From Phallusia fumigata (Eukaryota; Chordata; Ascidiacea; Phlebobranchia; Ascidiidae), in the NCBI GenBank assembly GCA_008931825.1, contig QXVZ01002805.1, positions 1 to 27,380 of the forward strand: 27,380 bases of DNA, in the 5' to 3' direction. The notes beneath the pieces were generated by a model that searched no databases, was not told the DNA's origin, and was given only the letters and a program-made list of their open reading frames with translations. Below are positions 17,492 to 26,281 of the stretch, in pieces (positions within the stretch are counted from its first letter, which is position 1; every line of letters begins with the position of its first letter). Position numbers and translations under genes: made by a program.

Positions 17492-18643
17492 TCACAACTG
17501 TTCGTCGATGTTTGCAGAAAAATTATTGTAAACCCCAGCGGGCTGCTGCTCGCTGGACTGGTTCGACTTTTGGGAACTTGCAATTGACCAAACAACTGTA
17601 TCCGGAACAGTTTCTACTGGCCTTGCTGCGCTTCTGTTAAACGTCGAGCGCCGCCAAGCAGAGGTTTCATATTCCGAGATGTCGCCAGCTCTTCGTTCCA
17701 AATCTGTGGCACAATCACTGAATGCACAAATGCGTGGGCGCCAATCGCGAAACGAACCGATCAAACTGATCACGTTAATGAGAATACTTAAGTCATAAAC
17801 CAGTGTAGGTACGATGTTGTAAGTGTCCTTGACAAAGAGAATAAGGAGGGAACCAAGAATGTCTGACAAAATGCAAACTGCTGCAGATGCAGTGGCCCTC
17901 TTGATAAGGGGCATAAAGTTCTTTGTGCGAGCTGTGCTTGAGGTCATCACTTTACGATGCTGCAGAATCGGGTAAACAAACAGTCCAAACAATAAGACCT
18001 GGAAAGCAACTGTCGAAACAGTCAGGCACACCCAGGCGATGTAGTCCGGGATAGTACTGCGCGTCAATAAACAACCATCGGGAGTCAAAGCATAAAATCG
18101 CGTAGCCGTGAATAAGATGGTGCAGACGATTTCAGCAAAAAACATAAAAATCAAGGACATAGAGCTAACTACCTTCGTTGTACAAGACGACAGATGCTTC
18201 ATTGATTTGTCGGAGTAAAAGAAGTTTTGTCTTGTCCATAAACATCCGTAAACAAGGGAAATGCAAACAGCGGACAAGGCAATTTTTAACTTCATTACCA
18301 GATCGCAATAATCGTGGGTTGTCGAACCAAAGTGTTGAGCCAGTAACTCATATTGTTCACAAATGTATCGTGCCAATAAAAAAATGGCGGCTGATAACGT
18401 TTCCAATCTCATTAACAACCCGTAGGTGTGGGTTGAAACCTGTCCCCTCAACTTTCTTGTCGGCTTCACTGGGCTTCGTTTCGGTCTTCTGTATTCATAC
18501 ACCAGAAATGAGAGAATAATGTAAGCATCGATGAGAGTAAAAATTGACACAGTAGTTTCAAGTACGACAAATCTTGTCAAGTCGTAATTACTTGTACTGT
18601 TTCCGTCCGTAGCCGTAAAGCTGTAACTTTCCGTTGTAGCCAT
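17492..18643 (-). CDS. Seven-helix receptor-like membrane protein, 383 aa, intronless
   Basis: Seven hydrophobic segments at about residues 25-50, 75-97, 115-137, 157-183, 199-226, 246-271 and 275-297. The N-terminus is short, with an NST glycosylation site, and the C-terminal tail of about 85 residues is Ser/Arg-rich, which fits an N-out GPCR-like topology. Cys113 before helix 3 and Cys191 between helices 4 and 5 sit where class A GPCRs form their disulfide. The usual DRY and NPxxY motifs are absent; LWTRQ ends helix 3 and FRDWRPR follows helix 7. YPILQHRKVM ends helix 5, and the gene at 23600 has the matching YPLYEHRKAM. The start at 18643 is the ATG with a good context (A at -3, G at +4); the frame stays open a further 66 bases upstream without an ATG. 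Ligand and function are unknown and I do not recognise a named family. Transcribed towards ITPR. Confidence 0.85.
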   Translation of the reverse strand: MATTESYSFTATDGNSTSNYDLTRFVVLETTVSIFTLIDAYIILSFLVYEYRRPKRSPVKPTRKLRGQVSTHTYGLLMRLETLSAAIFLLARYICEQYELLAQHFGSTTHDYCDLVMKLKIALSAVCISLVYGCLWTRQNFFYSDKSMKHLSSCTTKVVSSMSLIFMFFAEIVCTILFTATRFYALTPDGCLLTRSTIPDYIAWVCLTVSTVAFQVLLFGLFVYPILQHRKVMTSSTARTKNFMPLIKRATASAAVCILSDILGSLLILFVKDTYNIVPTLVYDLSILINVISLIGSFRDWRPRICAFSDCATDLERRAGDISEYETSAWRRSTFNRSAARPVETVPDTVVWSIASSQKSNQSSEQQPAGVYNNFSANIDEQL

Positions 18644-19790
18644 TCTGCCGTTTTCACTGTAGGTAGCTTGGAAAGTAAATTGTCGAAAACTGACAGAAAA
18701 TGTAAACACACAGTTTATGCGAGCGGTGATATTAACTACATTCCACAGGTACTAGCGCGCAACTATGCACAGCAATCGTGTACATGCGGCTTATCTGTGA
18801 TTGACAACAGCACTTATCGTTCTTCTCTTCGTTTGTCCAATCCAGTTTACTCAGCAGCGCCACCACCTGGTTTAAGTTGTAAGCTAAAAGATGATCAGGC
18901 CTGTACTGACTACAAAAATCGAAAACAAAAACTTAAGCATCTACGGCCACTTATTCTGTGTTTTAACGTCGGATGGTTTGTCATATATTATAGCCTTGTT
19001 AATGCTTACAAACTCATGTGTCAGTTTGAGAATTGTGCAAAACCCTGGAAGGGGTTCTTATCCGGCGACAATTTCGCTTATAAATGGGGTGAAGTTAATT
19101 AAGCGAGAGTTGAGTTAAGCATTATTTGTCGTTATTAAAATTACCGAGACTTGATTAAGTTGCAAATTATTACAACACGAGAGCTTTAAAAACATTTCCT
19201 TGCGATTGTTCAATTGAGAACAACTGCTAAAAAGGACAATCTCCGGAAACATGCCACACTGAAGGTCTATTTTTAAAAATGGTTAAAATTTCTAAAGCAC
19301 ATAAGTCAAGGAAGTGTAACCATAACTCTGACCAGTTTTCTTTGCACTAAGCTGGAAAATCGGCCGTATCTGTGGAAAAACGGAACGCAAAAAATAGATT
19401 ACCTGTCTCTTTTTTGTCAAATTGTTGTGGTCAGAAGAAAAGCTGCAATTCTGCTATATATTATACCAAGGCGTTACAATTGGACAAAAATTGGATTAAA
19501 ATTAAAAAAGAACCGCGAAAAAGAATGTGGCTAATTTAACATAGGGTTTGGAAGCAAAGAGTGAACTGGCTTGAAACTAGTTTTTGCTATTAGTTCCAAT
19601 TGATGTCAAATGAATAAGGCAACGTTTTCAGCTTGAAAACCGTACACTTCAAAAATCAAATGTTTTTGTTGAAAATTTAATTAAATTGTTTTCGGGCAAC
19701 ATTGTTTTTCATTTAAAGACACAGCCTTTTAATTACTAGACATCAAACTAAACATGTTTTAAAAAATTAAGAGCGTCGCATTGGCTAAAC

Positions 19791-20013
19791 CAGTGCTTCT
19801 AAGGTCTTCTTGGTGATAAAGAAGCAACTGTTTTTGCCTATTCATGTGAAGGATCGTAAAATTTGTTCCTTGTGCATCATACCTCGCAAAAAGTCATTCA
19901 GTCAGCAGGTCATTTTTTGTAATAAGTTAGTAGCATTAATTGATTATAACGATGATGGCTTCGTTTACTTGTTGAAGTTTTCTATTAAAAGGTGAAAAGT
20001 TTGGGAACCACTG
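19791..20013. mobile_element. hAT-type MITE with perfect 8-bp target duplication
   Basis: Begins cagtgcttc and ends gggaaccactg (complement cagtggttccc), hAT-style termini. It is flanked on both sides by ggctaaac (19783-19790 and 20014-20021), an exact 8-bp target-site duplication as expected for hAT. At 223 bp with no transposase it is non-autonomous. It is a different family or age from the element at 2567, because the termini are less conserved. Confidence 0.82.
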
Positions 20014-20852
20014 GGCTAAACGCTGATTTATATCTTTCTAAGCTAGATGCAATATCTGATTACGACAGGTGAATGTACCGACTGCAATCCCAAAAGAATG
20101 ACAATTTGAACTTAAATGGCGACATATATTTAGGCACATAATGTGTAACCTTTTGTAATTAGTTGTTTGATGCAATTGGCAAAACCTTTAGGGCAATCGA
20201 ATGAGTCTAAAACAGTTATTTCATAACCACATTTCTGCCGGAAGTGGCCTTAGGAGTATATGAATAAAAAGGGTGTATCTATCTTTTGGAACATGCATAA
20301 TAAATAAACCATGTTTTTGTTTTTTTAGATCTAATTGCCATTTGTTTTTCGTTTTATTGTTATACTTAGGTTATGCTCGAGTCCACCGTCGAACTGCAGT
20401 GACGGCACAGGTGTGCAGTGTGCGTGTGCAAGGCGCGAGTGTGGTTAAGGTCGGTCAAGATGTGAGTGAGTTCTTCAAGATGTTGCCGTCCAAGTCGGTT
20501 AATTATTCAATCAGTATGTGCTATTATATTGTGCTAATATTCTTGATTGCTGTCTTGAGAACATCGGAGGCGAATCTCCGGGATTCCAAACCACACGTTG
20601 ATTCCGTTTATTACGTCGTTGGTTTATTAAGACATCAGTATTATTGCAATTAGCGGCTTATTCAAATAGANGGTCTTTTTGTGGTCGATTTGGTCTGATT
20701 TGCTTGCCGCTAGACGGCGCTCGGCGCTGTTGCCGCTACAGAACAGCCTGCTTAAATGTACTTTCGATGACTTGAATTTTTGGTCAACCCATCGTGTTCA
20801 CTGGGTGGGAACAATACCTCTTAAGTTTTTTTGCTCAGGAAAACACAAGCGA

Positions 20853-20923
20853 CCAAGACAGGATTACAATCCACAACCCCTTGCGAGCACAAGACGGTCG
20901 CTCTAACCACTCTGAAATCTTGG
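20853..20923 (-). repeat. Degenerate tRNA-like sequence, possible SINE head
   Basis: On the minus strand it starts CCAAGAT and ends GTCTTGG, a full 7-pair acceptor stem allowing one G-U. The box A-like segment is GAGTGGTTAGAGCG and the box B-like segment GGATTGTAATCC. The T and D arms are imperfect, so it is not a good functional tRNA. tRNA-derived SINEs are known in Ciona (for example Cics-1); whether this belongs to one is not shown here. A SINE body would extend leftwards from 20853. Confidence 0.5.
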
Positions 20924-21241
20924 CGGCAAATTTTCAAAATTGAAACATCAGAAAAATTCTCTAGGTTTGTAAGCCACACACTAATTGCTGTCAAGTAGTT
21001 AAATCTAATGGCGTCGACGCGTATGCTTACTTTGCATTTTTAGATTTTCATGCGCTTAACACTACCCTCTTACAACATTCAAGTATTTACTTTTTGGGTA
21101 ATGTGTAGTCACTAAAACTTTGCAATGAAGGTTATCAATCTATTTTTACAGTTTTTAAAGGGAATTGTGTTGTGAATAGTGATAAAAAATCCTAGCGTAA
21201 CTGACAGAAATAAACAAATTCTGCCAAGATCTGTTTTCAAG

Positions 21242-21809
21242 ATGGATAAAAGAATACTGAATGAAACGGTAGAAGTGGCAGAGGAAAACAAAGATTTCTC
21301 CAGACAAGTGATGCTGTCGTTCGTCATCTGCTTTGTTCTCTTGATTGCTACCATATACATGGTTATCGCGTTATCTGTGTACGAAAGCAGAGTCAAACTC
21401 CAGAATAAAAAAACGCCTCATACACGCAAGGCAGTTTGGAGTGGTAAAAGATAGTCCTCAGATTGGATGAGAAAATTGTGTTTAATTGGTGGCAAAATGT
21501 TGGTGTCCCGATTGATCTGTGAATTCGTAGAAGTCGAATTCGGCCAAAACATTGAATGTCGTGTGTGCAGTTATCCGACCAGTAAAAGTTGTAGACATAA
21601 CAAATCCCAGTAAAAAGGAAACTTTGCTAATTCGTCGAGTTACCATGGCAGATGTAGTAGCTGTGATAACCGATATGACCATAACTTTACTGTTAAAGTC
21701 ACTTAGTGTTCTTACCGATATACTTTTTGACATAGATATGCTCGTTTCACTTTTCAGTGTGATACTGTCGTTTAATGATTGGCGTATGCGACTTTTTTCT
21801 TTCATATAA
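21242..21809 (+). pseudogene. Broken paralogue of the 23600 seven-helix receptor gene
   Basis: Starts MDKRILNETVEVAEEN and runs through helix 1 (ALSVYESRVKLQNKK), aligned with the start of the intact gene. It then meets an in-frame TAG at 21452, resumes in the same frame with DWMRKLCLIGG (intact copy DWMRKLCLIGS), shifts by +1 near 21550 and continues IRPVKVV. There it jumps about 110 codons to DITNPSKKETLLIRRVT (intact DITSPQKKEIMLIRRVT), so helices 3-5 are missing. A further five or so codons are lost before FDIDMLVSLF and the closing FNDWRMRLF. Stop at 21807-21809. Clearly non-functional as a seven-helix protein. It sits about 1.8 kb upstream of its intact relative, in the same orientation. 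Confidence 0.88.
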
Positions 21810-23599
21810 GGCGGGTTCCACCCCATCTAAGGTCGTATGAAACAGAAAAAATCTGTATTGCCTCTCTAAATCTGTATCGCGTATTTCTATCTATAAAATA
21901 TTTATGATTATTTAGGAGTTACTTAATAATCTGTTTAAATTCAACCGTACATTTTCTATAAGTCCACTTGAATAACGGTTGTTAAATATTATTTATTTAA
22001 GCAAGAACTGTATCGGTTTGAAGAAAATAGAGGCGGTTAAGGTAAGGTGTTTATTCGAGCATCATCAAAAATAGAATGACAAAGTTGGCATATACGACAC
22101 ACCGACGAGAGAGAAAGAAAGGCAATCTGTCCTGTTTGTTGTAGGCGCGTGTAACCCAAAGCAAACGTGGTGAGAGAGGATGCTGCATAACTCTGCTCCG
22201 GAAACGGACAGTCAAATCAACACATAAAACGAAGCGGAATGCATATACGTTTGTCGATCGGGCGAGTGTCTGCGTGAATGTAAAACGATGTACGGAAATA
22301 CGATCCAGGTAGATACAATTAATTAAAAACTTAAGTTCGTACTTAATTTTTTTTGCACTTATGTATTTAACTACAGATGGCCTTTAGGTTGTGAGAAGTA
22401 ATAATTTAAAAAAATATCACATAACGTCCTGTTTCTGCGGCAATCAATATAAACCTACGTGCGGCTTTTATTGCAAATATTCTTGCGTTTTTTTGCGATG
22501 TTGGCAAATAGTTTTGTAGCGGAAGACCCCAAACAACTAATAAGCTAAATTTTGAAACTAGCCTTCATGAACAGGAACGTGGCTAAGTTGTGTTCGGTAA
22601 TGCGACACTAAAACCGACGTTCGTTGATGCCATCTGAATGACAAACTTAAAGCAGCAAATAATAAATTATCCGTTATTATCGGTTATAACAAGGTGTGTA
22701 GCGACATAAAAAATACATAATTTGCCTTCCACAACTTATCATTTTTTGGTCCATTTTCTTCATTTATGCTTTGTACTTCTAGGATTAACAACTACCTAAA
22801 ACAAAACAATTGTGTTTACTGTGAGATGGGTTTAAGAGCATTGGTCATCATGATATTAACGGTCTTTTTAAGGATCGGATGTGAGTTAGTTGCGCACTAG
22901 TATGACTAAGCTACCATTGTTAGGGTTGGTGGTTATTTAAGAAACAATTGACGCTTTTAAAACCAACCGCAGTAAATAAAAACACAATGGTCATCGAAAC
23001 AAATAATGCTAATTGAAGTCTAAATTTTAACCTTAAGGTTTTTCATTGATTAACGTTAACAATTTAGCGCTGTGACCAACCCAAGCTTGACTGGCATCTG
23101 CCGAAAACTTTTTGACTGACCCTTCAATTTTTGAACTGTAGGAAAGTCCATGTTGTATTAAAGTGGCCAAGAAAATGTCACAACTTACGATGGTAACGTG
23201 ACGCATAACATGATGCTCTCAGCACAACTCCCACTCATCAGCGTTGTATATTGTATGAGGGCATTTACCAAAACAACTTTCGAGACCGCTGGTAAGTTGC
23301 GTTGCGTCAAGACGGATGTTTGTGGCACAATGATATAATCAGCAAGTGAAACAGCCGTGGTGAGGTAATCAAGGGCATATGAGAGGGTGGGTCTAGCAGG
23401 TACATGTTTCGGTGCCTCAGAGATACGGAAGGGTCCATGACCGAAGGATCGTGTAAAAGAAGTATTTAAGGTTATGTTTAAAGATGGTTGTAAATACGGT
23501 TTTTGTCCAAAACTATTTTCCAGAAATTAATATTGAATAGGCCTATTGAAAAAACGGTTAGTGCCTGTTGTTTACCAAAGCTTGCTGGTGGCTTTGAAG
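21810..23599. other. Intergenic DNA before the plus-strand receptor gene
   Basis: No gene supported. A minus-strand stop-free frame of about 113 codons (23185-23526, including its TAA) lies right before the receptor start; it has no ATG near its beginning. The promoter of the receptor gene must be in this stretch, but no clear TATA box or site could be assigned. Confidence 0.5.
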
Positions 23600-24613
23600 A
23601 TGGATAACGAAACTTCTAACAAAACAATGGAGGAAGTTGGCGAAGCAAAATATTATGGATATATTATTGGATCTTTTGCTGTCTGTTCTCTCCTCTTGAT
23701 AGCTGTAGTCTATATTGTTGTCTCATTAAGCGTTTACGAATTTAAAGTCAAGCTCAAGAACAAAGAAAGTTTGCGACTGACAAGATCAAGAGCACAGTCA
23801 AGGCTTGTAAAAGACGCTTTTGCGGATTGGATGAGAAAACTATGTTTAATTGGCAGTGTATTGCTAGTTGTCCGCTTGTTGTGCGAACTGTTTGAGATAA
23901 TTTACGGCCAGAATGTAAACGTCGCTTGTACAGTTGTTCGACCTGTTAAAGCTGTTTTACATTCGGCTGTGATAACTTGCGTGTATCTTGTACTGTGGTT
24001 ACGACAGCGCAAGTTTTATCAGTTGCCAATGATGGAACATTTGGTAAATAAGTTTATTCGTTTTTTAAGTTGGGCAATAATAGGAATTATGATCACTGCA
24101 GATGTCGTCACAATCCTACTTTACATCGCGACAAGGAAATACAGTAACTCGAGCCGTGGCTGCATTGTGGAATGGAGCACAGTGTGGACCAAACTTCCAG
24201 GTCTTTTTCTATTTTTGTCTACAGTGACGTTTCAGCTGATTTTGTTGGGGTTGTTAATATATCCGCTTTATGAACACCGTAAGGCAATGAAGGACATTAC
24301 GAGTCCGCAGAAAAAGGAAATCATGCTTATTCGTCGGGTTACCATCGCAGCTATTGTAACAGTGGCCACTGACGGACTTTGTGGCCTTCTATCCATAACA
24401 GCCCTATCAAAGACGTTTGGTGCACTTCGACCACTTCTTTATGATCTTGATATGCTTGTATCTTTATTCTGCATAATAGTGTCGTTTGTTGATTGGCGCA
24501 CGCGACTTTACCCTTGTATGACTGACACTCGGGAAGTAATTGGAACAGTAAAACGAGTTCACCTTATTCAACGATCGACGGAAACCGAAATTGTTACGGA
24601 AAATGTGACGTAA
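23600..24613 (+). CDS. Seven-helix receptor-like membrane protein, 337 aa, intronless
   Basis: Seven hydrophobic segments at about residues 20-46, 76-98, 112-134, 153-178, 199-225, 243-268 and 276-298. The N-terminus carries NET and NKT glycosylation sites. Cys110 and Cys188 match the class A GPCR disulfide positions. It shares LWLRQRKFY after helix 3, YPLYEHRKAM after helix 5, YDLDML in helix 7 and DWRTRL after it with the gene at 17492-18643, so the two are paralogues despite low overall identity. No DRY or NPxxY. I chose the ATG at 23600 because no ATG precedes it in the open frame and because the pseudogene at 21242 aligns from exactly this Met-Asp. The C-terminal tail is about 38 residues, with threonines and serines. 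Function unknown; probably a surface receptor. Confidence 0.87.
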   Translation: MDNETSNKTMEEVGEAKYYGYIIGSFAVCSLLLIAVVYIVVSLSVYEFKVKLKNKESLRLTRSRAQSRLVKDAFADWMRKLCLIGSVLLVVRLLCELFEIIYGQNVNVACTVVRPVKAVLHSAVITCVYLVLWLRQRKFYQLPMMEHLVNKFIRFLSWAIIGIMITADVVTILLYIATRKYSNSSRGCIVEWSTVWTKLPGLFLFLSTVTFQLILLGLLIYPLYEHRKAMKDITSPQKKEIMLIRRVTIAAIVTVATDGLCGLLSITALSKTFGALRPLLYDLDMLVSLFCIIVSFVDWRTRLYPCMTDTREVIGTVKRVHLIQRSTETEIVTENVT

Positions 24614-25123
24614 GGTACTCGTGTAACGTCGTATTTTTAACAGTGAAAATGTTGTGTTTTTATGTTGTACGCTACTCATGGCCGTTTTGAGCATATAGAA
24701 GCTCAAGAAATATATGACGGTAATAGGTTGAAAAAACAAACAGTCATTTTTGTCTTTTGGGATGTCTAGGTTATTTGCTTTTTCGCCATCCTTCTCATCT
24801 GGCCCTGACATTACTGTGTTGCATTTACTTCAAGTTTGTTGTGGTTACAACAAAAAAAATATAGTGTATGTTTGTTTGCTCACACTATTTGTAAGTACTA
24901 TGTTTTATCTTGCCACTTTTATGACAAGCTGTGAAACAGTTGCTTGGGTTTTTACAACTTATTATCCTACACAAAGTGATTTTGCCCCAAAATGATTTAC
25001 TGATAAAAAACTTTCGTATCACAGAAAGATGCAAGACTTCAGTGATCATTAATATGGTTTTTTTGGCAGAAAAAATAGTCTTGATTTTCTTCCTTGTAAA
25101 TTGTAAAAAAATACAAAATTAAA
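24614..25123. other. Convergent intergenic spacer
   Basis: 510 bp between the ends of the plus-strand receptor gene and minus-strand METTL4; both 3' UTRs must lie here. No AATAAA could be assigned with confidence to either gene. Nothing else recognised. Confidence 0.6.
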
Positions 25124-26281
25124 TCAAGCAAAGTGTGTACATTCATAAAAACAAGAATTTTGCAGCATAAGAACTTCATTACCCCAGCTTGTCCAGTTGG
25201 GAGTCAAGTTACGAGAAAACATTTCCAGGTAAAGTGGATTTTCATGGTAAACTAGGTCTTCTAACCACTTGTATACAGGTGGTTTATGAGAGTGAATTTT
25301 GCATGGCACACTGCAAAAAACCTGCTCCTTAAATTGTTTACAAGAAAGTAATGAATTGGAGGCAGTACTTAAGTACTGACCAACAATTAACATTTCATAT
25401 GGTTTCTTGTGTAAACTGTCCAAAGGATAAATTAATTCAGCTCTGGATGTGACTTTGAGCCAAAACCACTTTCCCAACATCTTGACATTCCAATGTGCAA
25501 ACAATTCTTCAGAAACAAATCTAATGACAGAAGTTTTATTGGTAACCCAAACTGCCACAATCCCATTGTCACAAATCAGTCCTGGGACAGGCAACTTTTT
25601 AATTTGTTCAAAATCAAGCCATTTATATTTTGATCCTCGCTTCACAGACTTGTTTCGCCAAGGTGGATCCATAAGTACACATGAATACTTCTTCTTGTTC
25701 CTTTCACAGTCATCCAACAAAATAGACAAATCTTTCACATCCGATTGGACAAACCTACAGTTTGCTGGTATAAGTACTTGTTTATCTTCATGTTTAGTCA
25801 GCAGTGCAAATGAGTTTTCATTTGAAATTACACACTTATTCATCATTTTAAGAGAAAAAGGACTTCCTTTCCCTAATTTTATTAAATATTTTTCTTCTTT
25901 TAATTGTCCAACAGTGTTGCTAATAAAAAAGTGCTCTTTTGCCACATGACTTAACACCTCAAAGGATGCTTGGTGCTTGTCTTTAACCTTTTCATGGTAT
26001 TCGATTGCCAATCTTTCCTCATCGGTGACCGGGCACTTACGTTTTCTTTTGCGTCTTCGCCTTTTGTATTCACTCTCAGGTGTACTCAAGTTGGAGACAG
26101 ATATATTTTTGTCCAAAAATGCTTCTTTTATGTGTGGATTTTCAAGCAAAAAAAGTGTATGTTGAAAGCTAAAAGATTGAAACTCTTCTTGTGCAGAAAT
26201 TTTTGTTCTTTGATAAACACTTTTAATATATTCATGATGGTCAATGCATATGCCGCCACTGCATTGACACATATACGTCAT
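25124..26281 (-). CDS. METTL4: METTL4-type N6-adenine methyltransferase, 385 aa, intronless
   Basis: An MT-A70 family enzyme that moves a methyl group from S-adenosylmethionine to N6 of adenine. Vertebrate METTL4 is reported to act on 2'-O-methyladenosine in U2 snRNA; DNA 6mA activity is debated. The catalytic motif DPPW is at residues 205-208, in VLMDPPWRNKSVKR, which matches human METTL4 VMDPPWQNKSVKR. Further matches are VTNK (247-250), PLDSLHKKPYEMLIVG (286-301), VPCKIHSHKPP (325-335) and the C-terminal FSRNLTPNWTSWGNEVL (355-371). A basic run KRRRRKRKRK at 73-82 is a likely nuclear signal. Human METTL4 is about 470 residues, so the diverged N-terminus is shorter. Start at 26281 is the first ATG of the frame. 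The single exon is notable beside the intron-rich ITPR. Confidence 0.96.
   Translation of the reverse strand: MTYMCQCSGGICIDHHEYIKSVYQRTKISAQEEFQSFSFQHTLFLLENPHIKEAFLDKNISVSNLSTPESEYKRRRRKRKRKCPVTDEERLAIEYHEKVKDKHQASFEVLSHVAKEHFFISNTVGQLKEEKYLIKLGKGSPFSLKMMNKCVISNENSFALLTKHEDKQVLIPANCRFVQSDVKDLSILLDDCERNKKKYSCVLMDPPWRNKSVKRGSKYKWLDFEQIKKLPVPGLICDNGIVAVWVTNKTSVIRFVSEELFAHWNVKMLGKWFWLKVTSRAELIYPLDSLHKKPYEMLIVGQYLSTASNSLLSCKQFKEQVFCSVPCKIHSHKPPVYKWLEDLVYHENPLYLEMFSRNLTPNWTSWGNEVLMLQNSCFYECTHFA

Larger units (their letters stand above)
18644..21241. other. Intergenic DNA with transposon relics
   Basis: Holds the 5' flank of the minus-strand receptor gene, a hAT-type MITE (19791-20013), an n at 20671 and a tRNA-like sequence (20853-20923). 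A plus-strand stop-free stretch at 18668-19102 overlaps the 5' end of the receptor gene, begins without a close ATG and shows no family features. The frame at 20273-20653 also lacks recognisable homology. Confidence 0.55.

Noticed and set aside
18644..18709. Longer N-terminus (22 extra residues) for the minus-strand receptor
   Set aside because: The extension has no ATG, while the ATG at 18643 has a strong start context.
18668..19102. 144-codon plus-strand frame overlapping the receptor's 5' end
   Set aside because: It has no ATG at its start, is antisense to the receptor's first bases and shows no recognisable motif.
23546..23599. Longer N-terminus (18 extra residues) for the plus-strand receptor
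   Set aside because: It would start on TTG, and the pseudogene aligns only from the ATG at 23600.
25449..25949. 166-codon plus-strand frame
   Set aside because: Antisense shadow of the METTL4 coding sequence.
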